A stretch of DNA of 27,270 nt from a virus: the IMG/VR virus record IMGVR_UViG_3300017706_000639, positions 1 to 27,270 of that record. The stretch is one strand, 5' to 3'. Below the pieces are notes generated by a model. The model was not told where the DNA came from, did not search any database, and worked only from the letters and a program-made list of their open reading frames with translations. Below are positions 16,052-26,100 of this stretch, in pieces; within the stretch, counting starts at the first letter, position 1; each line of letters begins with the position of its first letter. The position numbers were made by a program, and so were the translations under genes.

Positions 16052-17152
16052 ATGGAAAATAAAAACACGCTATATAATCTTTCTTTAAAACAAACCAACA
16101 AAAGCAATGCTTTAGCTTATAACAAAAACTACGTGTCTTCAAATATAGACACTACTTTTGGTATATTAGATCAAGCTTATGCTAATACAGGTATTGCATA
16201 CGCTAAATTTAAAATGGCTGTAGATTCAGGTAAATGTGTTAGTGAAAACTGTGATTATGAACATAAGCAACTTAAGATGCTAGAAGCAGCTCCTAAGAAA
16301 TCTCTACAGTTTATACAAACACTTGTTGATCAATTAGCCACGACTGACGACGCATATTATGATGTTAATAATGACTATGCTTATTTAGTAGCTAATTCTA
16401 TAATGACAAACAAACCTGGTTTTTCTAAAACAGAAGGATATAATGTTTATTTAAATTTAATAGATGATGGTTCTCAAAGCATAACTTTTGATGGTCCTCT
16501 TTTTTCAACTCCATTAATTATAAACAGTAATACTTTACTAGCTTTAATAAACGCAGGTACAGATCTTGTAGCATCAACACCAGATATAAATAAAGACATG
16601 TTAAAATTATTAACAGATGTCGGTGTTATGGCTGAAGGAGCCGCGGATGAAGAAGGTAACTTATTACCTGGAGCAGCTATTGCTGATGAGTTTGTGTTAA
16701 AAAATTCCGATGGTTCTTATGATTATGAAATAATAGACATAGGAATGGGCAAAGGTAGAAACATACTTAAGTTTGATTTAGATAAAATTGAAAAAAAAGT
16801 AAAACCTTTTATAAACGCTGAGGTTGCTGGTCTACTACAACAAGAACAAGAAGTTGTAGCTGCGTGGAACGTTTTTATATCTAAAGGTTCTAGTGTTGAA
16901 GAAGATGATCAGATGGCTCAGAATGCTAATGCTGGATCTACTTCTTGGTCTTACGAAAAGCACTTGCCATTAGACCAAAAAAGAAAACAATTATTTGAAA
17001 CAAAATACACAGAATATTTTATGAATAATTATTTAAAGCAATTTATAACTCAAAAACTACCAACAGTAGAACAAGATGCTGCGGTGTTTGATTTAGAACA
17101 AGCAAAACAAGCTAAGTCTGATAAGTTTCTACAAGATAACAAATTAAATTAA
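16052..17152 (+). CDS. Uncharacterised, probable internal virion protein, 366 aa
   Basis: I do not recognise the family. The protein is acidic to neutral, largely helical, soluble, and lacks a signal peptide. Two Cys near residues 60-70 (SGKCVSENCDYEH) could be a structural pair. The middle carries alternating helices and turns (TLLALINAGTDLVASTPDIN; MLKLLTDVGVMAEGAADEEG), and the C-terminal ~80 residues are a charged helix-rich tail (QKRKQLFETKYTEYFMNNYL, then FDLEQAKQAKSDKFLQDNKL). It lies between an ejection-type protein and the giant virion protein, 16 bp and 5 bp from its neighbours, so it probably belongs to the internal core or cargo set. A role as a chaperone or packaging partner of the giant protein is an alternative. 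Confidence 0.75.
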   Translation: MENKNTLYNLSLKQTNKSNALAYNKNYVSSNIDTTFGILDQAYANTGIAYAKFKMAVDSGKCVSENCDYEHKQLKMLEAAPKKSLQFIQTLVDQLATTDDAYYDVNNDYAYLVANSIMTNKPGFSKTEGYNVYLNLIDDGSQSITFDGPLFSTPLIINSNTLLALINAGTDLVASTPDINKDMLKLLTDVGVMAEGAADEEGNLLPGAAIADEFVLKNSDGSYDYEIIDIGMGKGRNILKFDLDKIEKKVKPFINAEVAGLLQQEQEVVAAWNVFISKGSSVEEDDQMAQNANAGSTSWSYEKHLPLDQKRKQLFETKYTEYFMNNYLKQFITQKLPTVEQDAAVFDLEQAKQAKSDKFLQDNKLN

Positions 17153-17157
17153 TTCAA

Positions 17158-20100
17158 ATGACAGTAGGTGAATATGCTAGATCTTTAGTTGATCAAAATT
17201 ACTCTCAGACAGAAATGTACGATATGGTTTTAGCTTTTAAAGCTAAACAAAAAAAAGAGAAGAAAACTGAAGTTGTAGCCGAGCAAGTAAAGAACACCGA
17301 CTCCACGCCGCAGGATCCGAACGTAGAGTCAGAAAACAATACAGGATCCGAATCGGAAAGTGGACAATCACAGCCTCAAGAGCTTGAGGTAATTACTGAT
17401 AAGAAACAAGCTTTAAATGCTAAGCCTGGTCAAGTTTATAGTGATCATGGTTATGAATATAAATACGAGGTAGGCGAAGATGGTAAAGGCGAGTATTATA
17501 CTAAAAAACCAGATGACAATGACTGGATTAAAGCTAAAGGCGTAGCTGAAGCTTCAATTGCTAGCCAATTTGGTCATAGTGATTTTGATAAAGAAAGTTA
17601 TTTTAAAGCTAAATATGCTAGACAAGAGAGAGAGGAAGCTCTAAAATTAGCTAATGCTAAACAACTAGAGGAAGCTAAAAAGCTACAAGAACAAATAGAT
17701 AAACAAGCGCCTTTAGTTAATGAAGTTGAGTCAGAGGTTGCCTACGTAAACACTGTAGATAAGTGGAAGCAAAGAGAGGATATAAAAGCAGACAAAAACA
17801 AAACAAGAAGAAACACTTCTACTGAAGATGAGTTAAAAAGAGGTATAATTAGAGGAGAAGACGTATTAGGTGATGGAACTCTAGACTTAGACGATTTTAA
17901 TGGAGACGAAAAGCAGTTTGAAGATTACAAAAAATACAAAGATATTACAAACAGATTAGCTGTTAATAAAAATTACAAAGGACAATGGGGATCGGGTAGA
18001 AAACGAATAACACGAAAAAACGGTGAATCTATTGAAGAATTAAAAGCTAGACTTAAAAAAGAAGGTAGAGATCCAGTTAAAGGTAAATCATCGGTAGGTG
18101 AATATATAGTGGCTGATATGCCTGGTAAGTTATCCAAAGAAGAGTGGACCAAGCTTAATGAAGAAAGAAAAAAATTAGAAACTTCTTTTGACGAAGGTAA
18201 ATTTGATCTAGCCGAGGAAGCTTGGTATGTGAAAGCCTACGATGCGTTTATGGGTAATCCAGAAGATAGAATCCAAAAGGTAAAAGCAGTTGATTTAGTT
18301 CCTACCGTAGAAGCTGTTACTGCTTTTGACAAAAAATATATACAGCCCCAAGAAGATGGCGACAACACTGAAGGTATTAATTTTGCAGAGATAACTGATG
18401 AAGCTTTGCTTGCAACAAAATTAGATCAAGCAATTCAAAATGAAGTTACAGCTGATCCTTTGGTTAGAAAACTACAATTAGAAGCTGAGGTTAGAATAAA
18501 ACCTGTTATGGCTAAACACCAAGAAGAGCTTTATAAGAAACACGACACTGACACTCCAGAAGGAGTGGCTGCTTTTAATAAAGAAAGTGAAGAAATATAC
18601 TCACAGCTCATGAGCGAAGATTTATCTTCTAATGACGATTATTCAAATAGAGTAAAACAAATAGCTGCTGTAGGAAATAAAGCTTTTCAAACAGCTAATA
18701 ACGCTTTTAATAGAGACAATAGCTGGTTAGGCTATTTAGATGATGCTCAAGAAGCAGTAGATGGTCTTGGTCCAGTTGAATTTTGGACTGACTTAGTAAC
18801 TGATTCAGCTGAAGGTTTTGCAAAAGGTAGTAGAAGTATTGGCACGGGTATTGATAAAATGCAAGCTAGTTATGATGTAGCAAGAGCCAAACAGGCTAAA
18901 GACAAGTTAACAGATTTAGATAATCTACAAAAATCAGGTGCGCTAAAAGGAGATTCAGAAATATTATATTACGGTAAAAAAATGACCGTTGATGAAGCTC
19001 GTAAGGAGCTAAAGCTAGAAGAAAAAGACTGGACTAAGGCTTTAGAAAGTAATTTAGATGAAATAAAATTATCTGATGAAATCTTACAAAAATACCAAAC
19101 AGCTGATCTTTCAGATGGTGATATAAGCTGGAAAGATATTGTTTTAACAACTTCTGAAGCCTTGCCTCAAATAGGTTTGGCTACAGCGGGTGCAGCCGCG
19201 GGAGTTGCTACTGGTGGAGCAGCTATAGCTCCTTTATTAGGTGCTCTTGGTACAGTTACCATGGGAGTAACAATGTATGGTGATGCGTATATGGATGCTG
19301 CGGAAACTGGAGCACAAGAAGACTACGATGCAATTAATGGAGCTGGATCATACAATCAATTAGAAGATAAAGAAAGAACAGAGTTTTTAATAACTGGTCT
19401 TAAAAGTGGTAGATACCACGAGCCTGGTAAAGCCGCTTTAGTAGCCGCTGTTCAAACTGGTATGGAAAAAATTGGTGCTGGTAAGATTTTAGCTAAAACT
19501 CAAAAAGCTTTAGGTGTAGGTAAAAATGGTTTAGCTTCTATAATAGCAGGTGACTTAAAATCAAGTTTAAAAAATATAGGAGCTGGAGTTTTAAGTAAAC
19601 TAGAAGCTGGAGGTACAGAGTTTATAACAGAGTGGGGTCAAGAAATAGTAGGTGGCATAGGTAAAGGCATGATGGTTAAAGGATCTGGAAGCCAAGGAGC
19701 TATGAGATATGTTGACATGGGCGCTGCTTACGAAGCTGGTAAAGCTGGTGGAATTGTAGGTATTGCTATACCATTTGGTGGTAGCATTGCAAAACAAAGT
19801 AGCATAGAGGTTAGAAACATAGCTAGAAATGTAGCTATAAACTTTGCACCGAGTAGTAATTTTGGTAAATCTGCAAAAGCAAACGCTGAGTTTTTTAAAA
19901 ATGCTCAAAATCAATTAGATAAACGATTAAAATCTGGTAAAAACCCAGACGGAACAACCTACACTAAAGAACAGCATCAAGAAGATTCTATAAACTTAGC
20001 TAATATTAAAAATGCTGGTGACAAAATACCTTCCGCTGTTACTGATCCTCAGACTAGAGGTAAAATGTTAGATCTTTTAGTTAAAAGAGATAATCTAGAA

Positions 20101-23100
20101 AGAAAAATAAAAGACATAGATGATAGCGATCTTACGGCTGAAGAAGACGCAGAGTTGCAAGAAACGAAACAAGAGCTAAGAGAAATAATGAAGCAAGAGG
20201 CTTTATTTTCTACCAACAATAACGTGAGAGCTGCTATAGAAAAATCCGGTAAAGGTAATATTGAATTTCAAGACTTTAGTAATGCTAAAGAAATGAACGA
20301 CTATGCTAAGCAAAAAAAGATTAATGGGTGGCAAGAAAAAAACTCAGCTAATCACGGTGTAGTTTTATATGATTCTAAAACAGGTAAAGAGCAAATACTT
20401 ATTAATAATGAGCTATCACTAAAAGACTCTAATGTAAATGTAGGAGCTCATGAGTTTTTACATACAGTATTAAGAAACACGGTTCAAAATAGTAAAGGAA
20501 CAGCTATTGCTTTAGGTAAAAGCTTACAGACTTATATTGAAGGAATAGATAGCACTCAGATTGATAGTAATTCTGATTACGGTAAAAGATTAGCTGCTTA
20601 CAAAAACGATCCAGCTAACATAAAAGGTGAAGAAGCTATAACGTTGTTTAGTGATGGTATTGCTAATGGCTCTATAAAGTTTAATGAAGGTGTTTTTACT
20701 AAAATAGGTGATGCTATACGTAGAACATTGCAAGCTGCAGGTATTAAAAACGTTAAATTTAATACAGGTAGAGATGTTTATAATTTTGTTAAAGACTACA
20801 ATAAAAGCATTGAAAAAGGTAAAGGGTTAAATAAAGCTCAGCAAGCATTATTAGAAGGTAGAGCAGAAGGAGACCTTGTTAAAAGAGAATACAAAAGTAA
20901 ACCTAAAACAGATAGCTCTGTAGATATGGGGCTAGAAACAGAGGTTGATCTAGGTGTTGTTAAGTCTTCTAAGCCTACAGTTTTAGAAGCAATAAATGAA
21001 ACTGTACCTCAAGATATATCTACAAAAGCAGATTATGACGCTATGCTTAGAGATCCTAAAAAAGGTTCTACAGTGTTAAACTCTGTTATAAATGAAGGTG
21101 GAGCTATTAATAATTATATTAGAAGTAGATCTACAAGTAAAGCTGAAGCTGAAAAAGCTATAGAAGGTGTAACAGATAGAATATTAAACTTTAATCCTGA
21201 AGCACTAAGAGCTGATGGTAAAAAAGTTGGCATGGAAGGATTTGGTGAAGCTATATTTGCTAATACTAGATTCGCTAAAATGGATGCTAAAAAAGCTTTA
21301 GCAAAAGAATCAGAAAAAGCTAAACAAGAACAAAGCACAGATAGTGATATTGTTAGAGAAATAGCTAACGCACCTACAAGCTCTACGTCTACAGAGAAAC
21401 AAACAGCAAAAGCTCAATCACCTAGAGCAACAAATCAATTTACACCTTCTTTTTCTCAAGGACTACAAGTTGAAACAGAAGGTAAAACTACCGCTGAAGT
21501 AAATGAAGAAATAAACCAACAGTTTGATAAAGCTATTGATTCTGATTTACAAGCATTAGGAGAGGTTACTAGCTTTGGCCAGACTAAAAACATAGGACCT
21601 GCTGTAGCCGCGTTGATGGAGAAAGCAACAGGGATGCCTGCTAAAGTTTTTACAGATAAAAGCAAAAACATAGCAAAGAAAGACGCTACATCTGGAGCTT
21701 TAACAAACGTAAAACAATATCTTAATAAAAACGCTCAAAGAGATTTTAAAAATCTTCCTGACGCATTTGCTAAAGATAGTGGTAAAGCTACATTTATACC
21801 TGAAAACGTTAAAAAAGCTTTATACAAAAAAAATGATAAAGGTCAATTTGTTTTAGATAAAAGTAAAACTTTAAAAGATTATAAAGAATTACTTGGTGAT
21901 ATGGAAAAACCTGTTTATAGAGCCGCTGAAGCTCAAACTATAAAAGGTTTAGTTGCGCTTTCTCTTAGAAACATGATATTCGAAAAAGCTGTTCCAAGCT
22001 CAACCGCAAGAGCAACAACAGGCGTTAAGTTTAGTAAGCAAATACCTGTAGATACTGACAAAGGTAAAACTCAACTTAAAGATATAGGTGTTGCTAGAGA
22101 CATGAATAAAGTTGCTGAGATTTCTGGAATTGGTAAAATTGGCATTACTCCTGAAAACATAGCAGAAAAAAGAGCTCAAATGACTAGCTCTATAGTAGAT
22201 CAAAATATATCAAGCATAGCTTTTAACAATGGAAAATTTGCTAACTTTGGTAGATCATATAAAGTTAGAGATGGTATAAAATATTTTAAGCTAACAAACG
22301 GTAAAGAAGTTAAAAATGGTAGTAAAGAGTATAAACAAGCTGTAAAAGACGAAACGTTTATGCCCGCAAAAGGCAGCTTGTATTACTCAGTAAAGCAGAA
22401 AGCATATATAGCAGATCAAGAACTAGCCGCGGCTAACGATGCTATGTATCCTAATTTACCAAAAGCACAAAGAGTTAATGTAAAAGATGCTGGAACCAAA
22501 AAAGCAAACGCACAGTCTAAAGCTAATTTAGATATACTAGAAGCTGTTGCTACTCAATTAGAAACAGCAGTAGCTAACGGTATGCCTATAGAAATAGCTT
22601 CTTTGTTTATAACTTCTAGTTATCAAGCTACTACAGGTTTAATAAAAATATCAGCTCCTTTTTCTGCAGAGTCAGATAAAATGGAATATGCCGAGGTTGG
22701 TAAATCAAATCAAGTTGGAGGTAAAGAGGCTTTTAGAGAAGAGCATAGTCCACCGGCTTCTGTTGTTGGTGGTAGTTTAATTTGGGCTATTAAAAACGGT
22801 CAAGTTAAACAAGTAATGCAAGGAATAAGAGATAACTATATACAAGTAAAGTTATCTAAAAAAGACGATGTAAAATTAGATAATGCTAAGTTAGATTCTA
22901 CTTTACCAGACGGCGTTAGTATCATGACACCAAACGCTGGAATAAGAAGATTTGCAGCAGCGGGTGTAAATCTGAATACTATAACAGATTATAAATCAGG
23001 TAAGAGTTTTGCTGATATAATGGGTGTTGGTGTTGATTTAAAAGCTAGTAAAAGAAATCCTAATATAATATATGCTCAAAACGCTTTAATAAATGAGCAA

Positions 23101-26100
23101 ATAAAAGGTGACTTAGAAGTTGACGTTACTATGGATAAAGCTGCTATTAAGAAGTTTGATCCGCATGGTATGATAGAAGTAGTTTCTAATAGACTGTTTG
23201 GTGAAGCTAATTACTTTAAGCTAAATGACACTCAAAAAGCAGCAGTTCAAAAAGAAATGATTACTAAAAACATAGCTAAGCTGACGCAGGCTAGAATAAA
23301 AGCTTACGAACCAATTGCTTCTTTAGAATTAAAAGCTAGTAAAATAAATACTAAAACATACAACAATAAAGTAAGTCCTGAAATGACAATAGCTGAACAG
23401 CTTACAATTTTAGGTAATTACGATACTGCAGCTAGAAAAGCTAGATCTTTAGACACGCCTAAAAAAGGCATTAGTGTATTTGATTTTGATGATACGTTAG
23501 CTAGAACTAAAGAAAAAGTTATAGTAAACAAACCGGGCGAGGTTTCAGTAGAAATATCTGCGGCAAAATTTGCAGAAACAGCTAGTCAACTAGAATCAGA
23601 AGGAGCTACATTTGACTTTAGCAACTTTGAAGGAGTTGCAAATGGAACCAAAAAAGGTCCTTTGGCAGACTTGGCTTTACGTAGACAAGAAAAATTTGGT
23701 AACAAAGATATATTTGTTTTAACTGCTAGACCTCAAGTATCAGACAAAGCTATTAAAACTTTTCTAGATGGCATCGGTTTAAACTTACCTATAGGAAACA
23801 TAACAGGATTAGGAAATGGAACACCTGGCGCTAAGGGTAATTGGGTTGCTCAAAAAGCCGCTGAAGGTTATAATGATTTTTATTTCGCAGATGACGCTTA
23901 TAAAAACGTAGAAGCCGTACAAGAGGTTTTAAGTCAAGTAGATGTTGATTCAGAAGTACAAATAGCTAAGTTTAGTAAAGTTAAAACTTTTGATAAAATA
24001 TTTAATGATATAATAGAGAGTTCTACTGGCATTGAAACATTTAAAGAGTACTCTAAAGCAAAAGGCCAAATGACAGGTAAGAAAAAAGGTAGATTTAGCT
24101 TTCTTACAAGTCCTTCAGCTGAAGATTTTTTAGGTTTACTATATAAGACATTAGGCAAAGGAAAAATAGGTGATGCTCAATTAGATTTCTATAAGAAAAA
24201 CTTAATCGATACATACGACAGAGCAGAGCTAGCGGTAACAAAAGCTAAAATACAAGCTGCTAATGATTTCAAAGCTTTAAAAAAGAATTTAAAAACACTA
24301 CCTAAAAGTTTATCAAAAGAAATGGGTTACGGTGGTTTTACTTTTTCGCAAGCAGCTAGAGTTGCAGCATGGACAAGACAAGGTTTAAACGTGCCTGGTT
24401 TATCTAAAACCGACTTAAAAGCTCTTAATAGCTTTATAGATAATAATGCTGAAATGAATACTTTTGTTGATGAGCTTATTAAAATACAAAAAGGTAAACC
24501 GTATCCTGCACCAAGCAAAGATTGGTTAGGTGGAACTATTACTAGTGACATATTAAATGATATAAACAAAGTAAATAGAAAACAATACCTACAAGAGTGG
24601 CAAGAAAATGTAGACATTATATTTTCTGAAAAGAATATGAACAAGCTTGAAGCGGCCTATGGTCCTAAGTACGTAGAAGCTCTGCGTGATACTTTGCGTA
24701 GAATGAAGAGCGGTTCTAATAGACCTATTGGCGGATCTAGAGTTGTTAATCAATTACTAGACTGGCTTAATAATTCAGTTGGTGCTATTATGTTCTTAAA
24801 TACTAGATCAGCTGTCTTACAGACTCTTTCTGCAGTTAACTTTATAGGTGTAGGAAATAACGGTATTATAAATTCAGCTAAAGCTTTTGCTAACCAAAAA
24901 CAATATTGGTCAGATTTTAAAACGCTAATGAACTCTCCTTATTTGACGGAAAGACGTAATGGTTTAAAAATAAATGTAAGTGAATCTGAAATAGCTGATG
25001 CTGTTGCTGAAAGCTCAAACAAACCCAAAGCGGCTTTAAGTTTTCTTCTTAACAAAGGATTTGTACTTACTAGATTTGCAGATAGTTTTGCTATAGCAAC
25101 TGGTGGTGCCGCTTTTTATAGAAACCAATTAAACATGTATGTTGAGCAAGGTATGCCAATGGACATGGCTCAAAAGAAAGCTTTTCAAGATTTTTATACC
25201 ATAGCAGAAAAAAACCAGCAATCAAGTAATCCAAGTAAAATATCACAGCAGCAGGCTTCAGGTGCTGGACGTGTTGTATTAGCGTTTGCTAACACACCAA
25301 TGCAGTATGCTCGTATAATAAAAAGATCTTCTCAAGATTTATTAAACGGCAGAGGTGATTGGAAGAAGCATGTTGGTACTATAGCTTTTTACGGTGTTGC
25401 ACAAAACCTTATATTTAGTGCTTTACAAAACGCTTTATTTTCTGAGGCTTTTGGTGAAGATGAAGAAGAAGATGAACAACAAGAAGACAAAGCTGGTAGA
25501 ATAGCAAATGGTATGGCTGATTCATTATTGTCAGGTTTAGGTATACAAGGTAAAGCTGTTTTATCTTTAAAAAATGCTTTAATAACTTTAGCTAAAGAAA
25601 ACGATAAAAAATCACCTAAGTTTGTAAAAGCTGTTTATGATTTATTTGACTTTTCACCTCCATTAGATTCTAAATTTAGAAAACTAAGATCAGCAGCTAA
25701 TACTTTTACTTGGGAAAGAAAAACTATGAAAGAAAAAGGTTTTAGCTTAGATAACCCTGCTTACCTAGCTGGTGCTCAAGTTGTATCAGGTTTAACAAAC
25801 TTACCTCTCGATAGAGCTATATCTAAGTTAAACAATATTAGAGGTATAATGAGTGAGCAGTCTGAAAAATGGCAAAAAGTAGCATTAGCTTTGGGTTGGT
25901 CAACTTGGGATGTTGGCTTAGGTTACTATGGTGGATTTGATCCAGTTAAACCGCTAACTGAGCAAGAGCAATATGAAGTTGATGTCACAACAATGAAAAA
26001 AGATACATCAACTAAACAGCAAAAACAAATGCTATTAGATTTAGGTTTAACAAAAGCTGAAATTAAAAAACTTCGCTATGAAGAAGATAGAGTTAAAAAA

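Noticed and set aside
17158-18700. Lysozyme or transglycosylase domain at the N-terminus of the giant protein, as in T7 gp16
   Set aside because: No catalytic Glu-Ser/GLMQ-type signature is seen; the region is charged helix and linker.
19600-19914. Antisense ORF of 104 aa opposite the giant gene
   Set aside because: Ser/Thr/Tyr/Cys-rich composition typical of the reverse of AT-rich Ala/Gly/Lys coding sequence, with no start context.
23482-23500. DFDDT as an RNA polymerase catalytic loop (DxDxD/DFDGD)
   Set aside because: The third acidic residue and Gly are missing, while the HAD motifs II and IV follow at the right distances.
24327-24644. Antisense ORF of 105 aa
   Set aside because: Shadow of the giant gene; it is hydrophobic only because Lys/Glu codons reverse to Phe/Leu.
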